Shown here in pieces: positions 1-11,700 of a stretch of DNA of 64,000 nucleotides (its first letter is position 1; each line of letters starts with the position of its first letter). The notes beneath the pieces were generated by a model. It made no database searches and had not been told where the DNA came from. It saw only the letters and a list, made by a program, of their open reading frames with translations. This stretch comes from Eremophila alpestris peregrina (taxonomy: Eukaryota; Chordata; Aves; Passeriformes; Alaudidae), in assembly GCA_009792885.1 (NCBI GenBank), contig WMCF01000018.1:2246031-2310030 (forward strand), read 5' to 3'. The translations under genes were made by a program, and so were the position numbers.

Positions 1-1600
1 ACCCTGGTGGGTATTGCTATGATAAACAGTTGGACTCTGGATAACTGAAAACTCGGTTTTGGAGTTTTACAGCCTGGAGAAGTCAGGGGGAGGTTGAGAG
101 GAGAAGGAGTGCACTAGACGTGGTTCTTGGCATGCATGCTGAAAACTTTGAAGTCTGAAGGGACTTGGGTGTCTGCCTAAGCCAGATAACAAGTCTGGGA
201 GAAGGGAAGAGAGTTTTGTATGCAGATTTGGCCAACAGCTTCTATGTGGGGAGGAGACCAATGGAAAAGAAAATAAGAAGCCAAAGGAAGGTAAAGGAAC
301 ATTTTCTCACATCCGACAACAATAATCTAAGTGGTTCCAGCTGTGTGTTGGCAGGAAGGAGCATCTACTGGTTGTGCAGGATCAGAATGCAAAAATGACT
401 GCTGGCTGGCAAAGTCTTAGTTCCTGAGGATCCACACACACTGTTTTACTGTTTTTCCCCAGTTTTACCCAAGTCAGGTGCAGAATCTGCAGCAAAATAT
501 GATTTGAGGTTATGCCTTTGCAATCTGCACCAGTTTGCTGTTTGAAAGTGGTGGTGGCACCTTCAGCACTGGAATGATGATCAGCATCTCTTACCCACCT
601 CAGAACTCATCTAAGTCCCTGCCAAGGACTTACAGCATCTCCTTGGAGTGCAATATGTTTAACAGTTTCCACATTTTAAGGCCTGCTAGGCCTTTGCTTT
701 CCTCCTAGCAAAGGAGTTTGAAAATCTTTTTAAGTGCCCTGAAGGGATAGATTAGAGGTTCACAGTTATCAGGGAGGTAAAGGCATAGGTGGGATCCCAG
801 AGTCCCCATCACCGGAATGTTTGTGGAGGTGGAAAATGTGCTCCTGTGCCAGAATATGAAGTAGAAAATGACAGTCTCTGAGACATTAGAGTGTTAGAGA
901 GCAGAAGTTGACTAGGTAGGCCCATCCTGAAAGGGTGAAAAGGATTTGAAATGTTATGATGAAAATCATTAGGTGAATTAGAAGGGGACCATGTATAAGC
1001 TCAATAGAAAGTACTATATTTTAAAGTGGTAAATTTGTTCCTGATACAACTGGGAGTAAGTTTGCTACTATGGCTTTGTAGAACTAATTCACACCTTTTT
1101 TTCTTTCAGATTACTTTATTTTAAATGGACTATAAACACTTTCCTTGTGTTATAAGGCCTGAAAAAACATCACTATGACAGACATGATCGCCAGGAACCT
1201 GGAGCATAATGCTTCCTAGAAAGGAAGGGATTTCTTAAAGGAAAGCTGCAGATGATTAAATCTTCTATCAGGAGACCTGGGTAGAGAACTGAGGTTCACC
1301 TTTTAGATTTCTACTAGTTTTTTTCTGCAGTTTTTCCATATAAGTAAGCTGATCATTTCAATGATTTGACTTTTCACCTTGCAAAACAACGTGTAAAAGA
1401 GTAAGTTAAATGCTTGGCAGCAATCCTGTGGCACTATCCCACAACAGTGATTCCTCAGGCTGAACCACAAAGCTCTCTTCCTGCTTTTGTGGGTTAGGTG
1501 GTTGGTGAGGTCTTGCCATGAAGCAGATCAATGAATTTATCTAGTTTGGTCCAACAGAGAAGAGGCCTAGACTGGGGTTTTTCGTTGCCTTCCCCTGCCA
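1..1600. other. Unannotated intergenic or intronic sequence
   Basis: I see no gene, recognisable transposon or simple repeat here. Open frames are under 80 codons, overlap on both strands and have no recognisable protein content. Base composition is ordinary AT-rich, CpG-poor vertebrate sequence. Confidence 0.6.
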
Positions 1601-1602
1601 AC

Positions 1603-1630
1603 CCACCTCCCCCTCCCCCCAAAAAAAAAA
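1603..1630. repeat. C-rich tract followed by A10 run
   Basis: A short, almost pure C tract with two T interruptions runs directly into ten A residues. This is low-complexity sequence; a proline/lysine-rich short open frame across it is a by-product of composition. Confidence 0.8.
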
Positions 1631-2049
1631 TTCCTTTGCTTAGTTCAGTCTGTAGCACCACGAAGAGTGGTAGTGGTAACGCTGGGCTAAGGGTTGGAGA
1701 AAGAATCCAGCCCCAAGGAGTGTAATGGAGCCCCAGGGGAGAGCCAGTTACAGAGATTCAGCTGAGCTCTGTTAACCGAGCCATAAACAGCTCCGTGGCC
1801 AGATGTGTAATGCTCCTCTACACTTTACACTCCTTTCCTGCTGTTTACCGCTCTTTACTGGTTTCATTTTGTCAACACTGAGGGGCTTTAAATTCCAAGT
1901 GAGACCACACCTGGGGAAGGTTTTTCAGTGGCAAGGTGTCTTCAGCGTAGAACAAGCAGGTACAAAATTCTGCAGACTTCTGTTTCCAAGCAGTGGATCT
2001 TATTATCCTTTCCCTTAGATTAAAGAGACCTTTAGTACCGAAAACATTC

Positions 2050-2530
2050 TCTGCACAGGCTCTAAACCAATCAGGGTGTAATGTTTAAAGGTGCTAATGG
2101 CCTGCCATTAAAGGTCACTGATGTATACACATGCAGACCCTAATTAAAGGGACTGCGTAGGCTAAAAGAGAGTCTTTTGTCTGGCAATTAAAGCTCAGAG
2201 GTTCCTTTGTATTGCAAAGTGGCACAAGGGGAGAGCTGATATTCAGATCCCACCTTTGAAGGTCACAAGTTTCCAGCAGTTTTTAGGTGAAGGGCTTTTA
2301 CAAGGGGACAGGAAGTTCTTGTCGAGGTCTTCGATTTAGTGTGAAACTTTAGAAGAGATAAGAAACCTCAGGCAGTTGCTTTTTGGGCAAATCAGTGAGG
2401 TCTGTGGTCTCTGTGAGCGGCAGGCTGCCATTTGTTAGCCCTGCTCACAATCTGCTCCTGCCCACAGAGTGTGCTGATGAAGACTTTATAATAAACTAAT
2501 CACATCGCGAAAATGGCTCTTTTAATACTG
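2050..2530. promoter_or_regulatory. Candidate non-coding regulatory block
   Basis: The stretch has no coding potential and no recognised repeat. It contains TAATTAAAGG at 2141-2150, further ATTAAAG-type sites, a CCTTTGT SOX-like site, and an imperfect palindrome CTTTGTATTGCAAAG at 2205-2219 that resembles a composite SOX/POU site. It also holds a rare CpG pair in TCGCGA near 2507. This density of homeodomain, SOX and POU-like words is typical of developmental enhancers in gene deserts, but motif density alone is weak evidence. Conservation in other birds would decide it. Confidence 0.22.
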
Positions 2531-5040
2531 CTAAAAGGACCCTGTGATTTATGATTTATGCTATTGTTTAGGAAAAGCTACTCCTGATCTACAAAGCAGT
2601 AAGAGTATTAACAGTACTGGAAGAAAAAAAAAGCACAAAACACTTCAATCTGTCTTTAGATGCAACAGAGGTTTTATATGTAATTTTAAAATTTCCAGCT
2701 ACTGTGGAGCTGGGGGTAATTATCCTCATTTTAAAAGGTGGAAGGCAGAGGGGTTAATTTCTACTTTTTGAAGGTTTAGCACAAAAAAAAAAAAAAAAAG
2801 AAGTGCTTATGACTGTATACAAAACCTATCCAAACTGATTAATTCTTAGAGTCCTACAAGGAAAGGCTTTCTCACATGATCCATGAAACTTTCCACTTTT
2901 GCTGGAACTTGAGTTCAGAGCTGTGAAAAATGATTGTTTAGGTAATATATTGAGCTACTAAGAAAGGTGGATTAACATTGGAGATAAGATAATTTAATGT
3001 ATTAGAAAACAAAAGAGAGGAAAAAAAGAAAAGCAAACTGAAAAACATACAGCCCACACACTTTACCAGAAAATTGAGATTATGATAATCTGTCATCACA
3101 AGAACACTTTTTGGAAAATCTGTTTGATATGCTAATTTGATCAATGCTACATAAAACATAATATTCTGAGGATTTTCTTTTGAAGAGTCATAAGTTGTTC
3201 ACTTGTCATAAAATTTCTTTTTAAAACACATCAAGATCTAAAAAACTATATTAAAAATATCAAGCAATCCAGGTTCCAAGCCTCTCCTATCAGTTTGCAG
3301 AATAAGAATTGCAGAATAAGAGAATAGGACATAAATGCAAACACCCAACTGAAAAAATCTTGGGAAAAGTTTTGAAGGTAGAAGAGGTCAGTAGATATCC
3401 TCAAGTGTGACATTCCAGCTCTGATGTTGCTCAGCTGCTCGGAGCTTCTAAATGAAGGTAAACTCAGGCCTGATTAGCACATTTTATGTTTGCCCCCACC
3501 AACCTTTGCTTATAGGTGATTTTTCCATTGAAGTAGTTTTGAAAGCAAACCCACTCTGATGATGCCTAACTTAGGGCTGTCCTAGACTGGTATTTTGTAC
3601 CTTTATGCTGATACCAAGAGTGCTGTTCTAAGAGCAAAAGAGTAAAAGAATTGGTTGCTATTGAAATACTGATCTCCCCGCTGATTTCTTCTCCTAACCT
3701 GTTCTTAGTCCCATGGCCCTGCTCTCTCCTTTACACTTGCTCTGTTCTTTTCCAGATGTGTCCCTGGACTGGTTTAACCCACTGAGCCAAGAGAAATCTA
3801 ACCCTCTCCTAGTCCTCTCCCATCTTTTCCTCACCCTCTTTGCAATAGTTTCCTGCCCAAGCAGTGAGTTAAACCAGCCCGGGGAAGGGAGGAGGGCTGT
3901 CCAAACCTGTGCCACAGCTAGTCCTGAACAAGAGGTTGTGGACTAGAGAGGGATCTACCATTGTTGGTAGCAGTGAATTTTACCTCACACTACAGGACTA
4001 TCTGGAAATTATTTTAATGTTAAGAAATGTGTGCCACTAACTTCTTGTAAAGTAATACAAAATATATAAATTGTGATTCCACGTTTCTCACCATTTGGAA
4101 CTATTGAGCATCCCCTTTCCCTCCCTCTTCCCCACTGGGTGACCATTGGCTGAACAATCCCTCGCATGCAAACCTCACACAGGGACACCCTGTCTGCTGG
4201 GACAGAGGGAGAGCATGGAGCTGGCCAAAGCAGGGGTTTAAGACTGCTCTTCTTCAAAGACTGATTTGATGGAAACCTGTGCCATTCCCATGGCATTGGG
4301 CAGATCCTGGCAAAGACCAGGCCTCAGCACACCAACATGATGTGCTTAAGCTGCCAGACCAAAATTGTGGTTAGAAAGTGATTTATAAATCAGCATAAAG
4401 CCACGCATCATAAGATAAAATAAAATCAAACCACACATTTCCTAAGCAGAAAAGATGTGGAGTTAGAAAGCTGGAGAGAAGTAACAGTTGCAGCAAGGGG
4501 GAAGCAGTTCTCCTGGTGAAGATTTCTTTGGCATTAGCTCTTCCTTCTCCCTTCCCTGAGGTGGAGAAGCTAGCAGATACTTGAGAAGAATTGCTAAAAG
4601 GATGGGGGAAGTGATCTGCTTTGCCTGTGAAGTTCCCATCTGTAGGAAATGATGGACCCTAATTATGCAGATTTCCTTAGTGAATCATCTCTCTCCACTT
4701 TCTCTTACAGGAAATAATAGAAAGTAACAGTGTTCATTAAGTATGTTGGGCTGCTATCCTTGGAGACTAAAATCTCCCTGGAATGGCTCATGTGGTACAT
4801 ACAGTGCAAGCTCTCCACATTAGCATGCTTCAGCCCTCCACAATTCACTCTGGACAGCCACAGGAGAAAAGTGCAATTTAGCACATGGAAGTGCACACAT
4901 TTTATTCCAGGAAATACTCATCTGCCCCTGGGGAAAAGAAAAACTACCACAAAGCTGCCCAGATGGCACAGGACCTTGTCCTGAGGTGAAACTCTCTGAG
5001 CTCAAGGGATTCCAATCTGCATCATTTACCCCCAATACAC
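2531..5040. other. Unannotated sequence with a 17-base A run
   Basis: No supported gene or transposon. The only low-complexity item is an A17 run at 2783-2799. Short open frames on both strands lack recognisable domains. Confidence 0.55.
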
Positions 5041-5047
5041 CTTTGTG

Positions 5048-5100
5048 TATTTCTGTGTGTGTTTGTATTTCTGTGTGTGTTTGTATTTCTGTGTGTGTGT
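5048..5100. repeat. 18-bp tandem repeat, three copies
   Basis: The unit TATTTCTGTGTGTGTTTG starts at 5048, 5066 and 5084. The first two copies are identical and the third ends in an expanded GT run. It looks like a GT microsatellite that has acquired a longer repeat period. Open frames across it give periodic peptides that are artefacts. Confidence 0.93.
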
Positions 5101-8100
5101 GCAAGGCAGTTGCCTTGTGAGGTTCCCCTCACGTTGTGCCAGGTGGTCTCCTGTCCTAGGCTACCTGTGTCCAGTGGGACAGAACCATGGGAACTCTTTT
5201 CTGTCGAGGACAAACATCTTTCATCCTTGGCCCTGACCCCTCTCTTGCTCCATCCATCTGTCCTGGCAACTCAGCTCCCTGCTCTTTGCACTCCTACAGA
5301 CTTCAGCACACAAAAGAGACTGAAATGGCCTGAAGGGGAGGGAGAAATCTCAGCAATGTAAGGGCTGACAGTGTAAGGGGCTTGTGGTGCAAATCCTGTG
5401 TGTGTCTGGAGATGATGGCAAACCTTGCTGCCAGTGGGCCTGAGGGGAATTGGCTGCCTCCCTGCCCTCTCACACAACTCCCTTGCCTCTCCCTTTAGGC
5501 CCGTGAAACCATTTCTCTCACAGCCCTGATTGCTTACCAAGTGCCAATTAGCAGGGGCTGTTTTCTGATGTTGACCAGCACAGGCAAGAGTCAGAAGAGG
5601 CACTGCCAGGTCTGGGTGCAGAGACATCAAATGAATTCTAGGGAGTCACTGGATGTCAATACTTGTTCTCTAAGAGCAGATGTCTAGAATACACTGTGCT
5701 GAGCCCTCCTGCTTTTCTGTCTTGATTCAAGAGAAGTGACAGTGGTGACATTTTTGGTCATTCTTTCAAAGTTGAGGCTATGGCATATTGAGGGGAGGGG
5801 AGAAATATCCTAAGAGCACAGTCTTGTGTGAAACACAAAGTTTCTATTCAGAATCATGGATTTGAAACCTTGGCATGTTTTTGATCTCATAAATACAGGC
5901 ATAGCATACTTACAATATCTAAAGAGAACGTCTGGAATGCAGATTGTTTTATGTAGTGTTTAATATAGTTGGGGTAGATGTGGAGCACTATGGGACACCA
6001 TAATTTTCCACATGGAATATTGTTCCAGGATGCTTCTGAAACACCCTGGCTCCACCACCATCATATTATACTTGTTAAATAGAAGACCTTAAATAGAAAC
6101 AGGTGATCACCCAGTGAGGGCAGGATGGGATGGTGCTTTGCATTTTGACACAACATCCAGAAGAGTGTATCCTGTCTGAGTGCTGCAAAGACTGTTAGAG
6201 TACAAGTGTTTGTTATTCAAGTGAGGCTGACATTAATCCCCAAAGTCAGTGTTATCCATTCCAGGCTGTGGGACTGCGCAGTGAACAGATGTGCCAGTGC
6301 ATATGCGCAATCCTTATGTGAAAATACAAACCAGTTGTATTTTGGAGGAGCAGGCCTCTGGTATTGGCATTCTCCCCTTGCCTTAGACAGACAGTATTTC
6401 TAGATTAAAAGACATCTGCAAACTGTTTTTGTGGTAGTAGGGCAGGAAACATTTTATAGGCATTACATGACTGTACGGTATGAATATTCAAGCTACATTT
6501 TATTAAAGTACATAACTCCTCTGACATAACTGGGTTATTTCTTCCTCTAAATTTAGCATACAGCAACACTTATTTGCTTAATAAGGAGCAGTATTTACTT
6601 TAAGGTTCCCATGATATTTACTTTGGGACCAAAATCAGTTTCTGATGACTTCAGTGGTGATTGGGTCAAATTCTTATCTTTTGTGAAAAAGAGATAGAAC
6701 CTCTCTCACCCTTTTTCCTTTCCAACTTAGAGAACATATATCAAAAGCAGATGTCCAAAAAGTGCTGCAGAAAGATTAAATGAGGAGGAGGTAACCTGGA
6801 GAGCAGATACTTTTATAATTGCTATATAGAGTTCATAGCCAGTTTTCCATACTGAGCTTCTTATGAGAGTTCCCAGAAGATAGAAACCAATTAACTCTTT
6901 ATTTTGTCAGTGATCATTCTAGGTGTTCTTTAATGGGCATTATTCTTGCTAAATTATGAATGAGCTTTATAGTAAGACAAATGCCATTATCAGAGTTATT
7001 TATTCATGGGCTGTCATCCATAACATCCCCACACTCGTTTTTCTCAAAGTTTAGTATCGATCATTTGCTTTAATCAGATGCATCAAGGGACACTCAAGGA
7101 ATCAGCAACTGCAACTTTGGACATCACCATCTCTGAGTCTTTGCCAAATCTAACTGAGCACTGAAGCCATGTCAAGCATTAGGTAACAAGGGCAGTAAGT
7201 GGGAGCTTACTCTCCTTTCATTAGGGTAAGTGTCCATGTGTCCCCCAAACTTTAACTTGACTGATGATGAATCACACTGTGCTGACGTGCCCATTACTCT
7301 GCTTTTCCACTTCAGTCTGAGATCCCTCAGGGCTCTGCAGGGACTGTGCCCTGAAGAATTGCTGGGAATGCAGAAGGGTCTTGCTCACCCTAATGGTATT
7401 GACTGCTGTTTGCTCTGTCTCGCCAGGTAAAATCTTTTAAGATGAGAGTAAACATTCTCTGCTCCTTGGTAGCTAGGAGGTTCAAAACAGTCTAAAATCA
7501 GCATTACTTTCGATGAGGCAATTTTAAATGATACAATGTCTATTACTGTTTATACTGCTTACAGAGCAGACAGGAGAAAAGCATGGTGTCAGCATCTGGC
7601 CTGTCTCAGTGAGTGCTTGCTTCTGCATCGATCTACATGTGTCAGAGACTGCCTTATTTTCACTCTTTATTTCTTTACTCAGACATTCAGCTTTACCAGA
7701 TACTAAATCCAGGCACGTGCAATAAGAAATCTAAGCTTTTTCTTTCTTCATTGATTGACATCCATGGTGTCCCCAAAAACACTCTGGTTTAGCAGACACT
7801 TCACTTTAGGCATGAGAAAGTCAAAGTTGAGATCTGAATGAGTCACTTTAGATTTTTTCCAAACTCGGTGAGGAGAAACGGGCATTTCTAGGTGTCAGTT
7901 TTTCTAAGGACACTTAAGAGGCAGCAGACAGGCTTAGACACCAAGATCATTTTTACACTCCTAAACTGAGCCAGGCAATTGCACAGCCCTGTGCACCAGT
8001 GCATGACCATCCGTATGGTCAAATTGTGAGCAGTGTCAGCAGCAGCCCAGCACTCTCCCAGCCAGTGCCCACACACAGTTTGGGGCTCAGCATGGGCCTG

Positions 8101-8180
8101 ACACATCCTCAATGAGCGTGTTAAATGCGGTCAGGCTGCTTTACAGGCTAACAGGGTTTAATCATGTGGATGTGAAAAAA
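5101..8180. other. Unannotated sequence
   Basis: No recognisable gene, RNA gene or transposon. Open frames reach about 119 codons on the minus strand (5271-5630), but I recognise no domain in that translation and there is no supporting promoter or splice structure. It is most likely chance. Confidence 0.5.
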
Positions 8181-8184
8181 GCTA

Positions 8185-8265
8185 GCCCAGAGTGAAGCCC
8201 AGAGATTGGAGAATGGGTTCAATCCCAGGTAATTTTCTGATACTGAGTGAATCTTTAGAAGTCTC
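8185..8265 (+). repeat. MIR-like SINE relic, sense
   Basis: The stretch contains GGGTTCAATCCCAGG, which fits the RNA polymerase III B-box consensus of tRNA-derived SINEs with one change. It is followed by a degenerate version of the MIR segment that normally reads like a decayed core. MIR-type SINEs are old amniote repeats and survive in birds only as heavily mutated pieces, as here. A separate piece near 8660-8690 resembling the MIR 'TGTAAAATAGG' segment may belong to another copy. Confidence 0.45.
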
Positions 8266-8726
8266 TAGCCAAATATGAGCTGAATCCTAGGGTAAGTGTA
8301 ATTGTCAGTGTTTTGGAGGATGCTATGGCACATCTGTGATGTAATGGGAGAACAAGTAACTTCCTCTCAGATTATTATAAAGCAATCCTAAAGCCCTGCA
8401 AGATACACTCAGGATGCAGATTTTCTATATTGGAATCAGATCAATAAATTGACAGGAAGTTATTCTTTGAGGGTAATTCTCTTTTCAGTTACAAGAGTAC
8501 AGATCTAGAGCAATTTCAATAAGGTCTAAGAAGTTACCCTGGTGTAGAAAACTTCTGGAGACTCAAGCCTACTGATCTTTGAGTTTGTTCCTTATGCTAG
8601 CAAATGTCTCTCAGTCTTGGGAAAGCCCAATGACAAATTTCAAATTCAGCTCCACACTTGGACCTTATTTGTAAAATAGGACATTTCTCTGCTTTCCACT
8701 TAGTTCACTGGACTTGTCCAGTATAC

Positions 8727-8740
8727 AAAAAAAAAAAAAA
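8727..8740. repeat. A14 homopolymer
   Basis: Fourteen consecutive A residues after GTATAC. No retrotransposed body is recognisable upstream, so it is listed only as a mononucleotide repeat. Confidence 0.85.
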
Positions 8741-11700
8741 CCCACATTTGTTTCTACTTATAATTATTACCAAGATAATTAGCCCTGCATAAATTATCTA
8801 TACATGGTATTTTTGTAAATATCTTCTATTGTTCCTATTAAAGCTTTCAACATATTTTAAAATCATGGTTTACCACAGCTCACTGTATTTCAGTACAGCC
8901 TGACCTCCTTATCTTCTCGCTGGAAAAGATAGTAAGAGACAGAGTGTACATATTCCTTTTAAAATGAGATACACAATTCCCTCTTTCCCTCGCCACTAAC
9001 ACACTTTTTTGAATTCCAAAGTCCCATCGTTTTGCGCAGATCCATCTGCTTCTATTTTGAGGCAACTATTCCTTTGGCTCTGGAGTGCTGGGTAGCACTC
9101 CTGCTAAAGTCTGTCACTGTCTCTGGTTAATCAGCTGGAGAAGCTGCTGCTGCTATCTCTGCAGCACTCGGTACCCATGACAGCCTGGGGAACAAGAGGG
9201 TTGGAAGAGAACCTGTTTCTCCCACATGCTGGTGGAGAACAGATCACTTGGGTGCCAGTATTTTTTTCCCCCCACTTCCATGTATTTTTTTTTTTGGTAG
9301 CAAATAATAGTCTTGATAGAGATGCACAGGAATTTAAGGTACAGCCATAAAAAAGGATTGTGTATTGTTTTTAAATAATTGAAACTTGAAATATCTGAGG
9401 TAAATGTAGACTTCCCAGTAAAATGGCAGAGGCACTTAGGAGGCAAGACTGTGTTAACCAGAATACTAATTTCTTCTGGTTAATGGAGTATACATTTCAA
9501 AGACACTTCAGTGTACCCTTTGTGCACAGGCATGTAGAAATTCTACCAAAACAAAACTGAAGTTTTGAGCTGGATAAAACCTTTGACTCTCCAGCCTTTC
9601 TGACAAATAAAAAACACATTTGGGGAAGAATGCCAAGCTTCACGGTGAGTCACTGGTGACAGGTCCAAGCACAGAGGGCCTGGGTTGGACCAGGCTGCTG
9701 ATGCTCTCAGCTCTCTGCCAGGCTGCCCTGCGTGGGTGGCTGCTCCTCTTCGGAGCCAGAAGAGTGTCTGCAGCACAGAGGAGCCCATGGTCTGGAGGAA
9801 GCTGTCTCCAGTTCCAGTTTGTTTAGCAGCACCACAGTGTTGGGCCCTGATGCACAAAGAGAGCAGCTGCCCATGCACTCGAGGTGCAGCAGGCTGCCAG
9901 AGGCATTATCCACAGCCAGAGTTCTGTTATTAATTTTTTTTTTTCATACAAAACCCCCTCACATGGATTCCACCTGGGTCCAGGAGAAGATCTATTTGCT
10001 CTGAAATTGCACTCTCTGGTGCACACCCATGACTTTTAGCATCTCCATCCTGACCATGTCGTTTATAGGCATCTAAACCACTTAAAACTAGATTTACAGC
10101 TCTAAAGCAGGTACACACTGTGGAGAATGCCATCTTCTTTTTTCAACTTCGTGTTTTAAAATTCAACATTTTATAGAGCCTTTTACCTCATCAAGCTCAA
10201 AATGGAAGCCCGATATTTTAATAAAAAAGGAATTTTGTAATTTTCAATAGTAGTTTTTAATTGATTTGTTTTCTGGATACATAGCAAATTTGTTCTTTTT
10301 TACTTCATTTTCTGCTTCCTGGGCTTTGTCAGGACTTAGAATACTTTTCTTGTAAAGTGAAGGTAACATTTGATGAATCAAATGTTTGACAACATATTCT
10401 TGCTTGTCAGAAAAGGCATTCAGAAGACTGTTTTCATAAGACCAAATCTGTATATTCTACAGCAGTAGCTGAACTTTCCTGTGTCACCCACATATGATGG
10501 CTCTGCCTTCCTTCCTGCATTCTAATCTCTGGGCATATTCAGTGATGAAATGTCATGTATGCCATTTACACCTTTATTCTAAATGAGCTGCAGAAAACAG
10601 CCTTATCACCCTAGTGTCATTTTTCCTTTCAGAGCTTGAAATGCAATGTATTAATTGCCAGCTATTACTTATTTATGATTATTGCACCACATTTGCTTTT
10701 TTTGTGATTCTAAAATCATGTTCTGGACCATTACTGTTATTATTGCAACTACTGTTATTTATTGTTCTTATAAATGATGTAAATTATGCTTTTCAACTAA
10801 AATTAAGAATCTTTTCTAGTTTTGATATATTTAGGCAGTGCTGAATGGAATAATGGCAATCATAATTTTAACACACACACACCCCCTAACACAGAAAGAC
10901 TGCTGACTGTGAAGTTTGGTCAAAGTATAGTTAGGGGAAAATTGTCAAGATACAAAGGGATTTATGCATGCATTTATTACTTGCACCAGTGGGAGTTCCA
11001 CCAATAAATCCCTTGGGATGACTGTGAGCTACATTCTTCAATGCTAGTAGAACAGGCCTTATCTTCAGCAATCATTTTATTTCCACACTTTAATGTTCCC
11101 ATTCTATAGTGCAGCTCTCTATAATTTTTCTAAAAGATTTTTTATCAGTCTTGATCAAGTGTGTTAGTTGATAAATGGTTGAGAGGCACAGACTACAAGG
11201 AAAGATGCAATGAGTCATGCTGTCTCCTAGAAACCAGCCAGCAAATAGCTTTCAACAACTATTTCAGCCTCTCCAAGTACCCTCCACTCCAGTACTCTCT
11301 CAAGATCTAATATAGACTTCCACACTGCCTGGATGTTCACCTGCCCAGAAAAATTTGGGAAGTTACTGTAATGAAACAAAGTGGAGTCCTTCAGTACCCA
11401 CCCAGAGGAATGAGGCTTTCAGTTCAAGAAAGCAAGAGAATGGTGGCAAAATAGGTTGGTGAGGGAACCATTTCCTCAACAGTTTAGCCCAGTCTGAATG
11501 TGGGCTTCTACCAAATGCAGCAGTTCAGCTCTTCCCCTGTGCTCTGACCACACATTCCCTTCCCTCAGGATTAGCTGTCATATCAACAACCATATGAATA
11601 AGCTTAGTTGTCTGAAAAACTTACAGGAAAGAGATCCGTTTTCTGTTTTGGGAGCCTCTGCAATTGCTAGTGCCAGCACAAGAGATTCCTCGAGAACATA

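Noticed and set aside
5022..5361. Open frames with periodic Thr-His-Thr or Phe-Cys-Val peptides.
   Set aside because: Produced by the 18-bp GT-rich tandem repeat.
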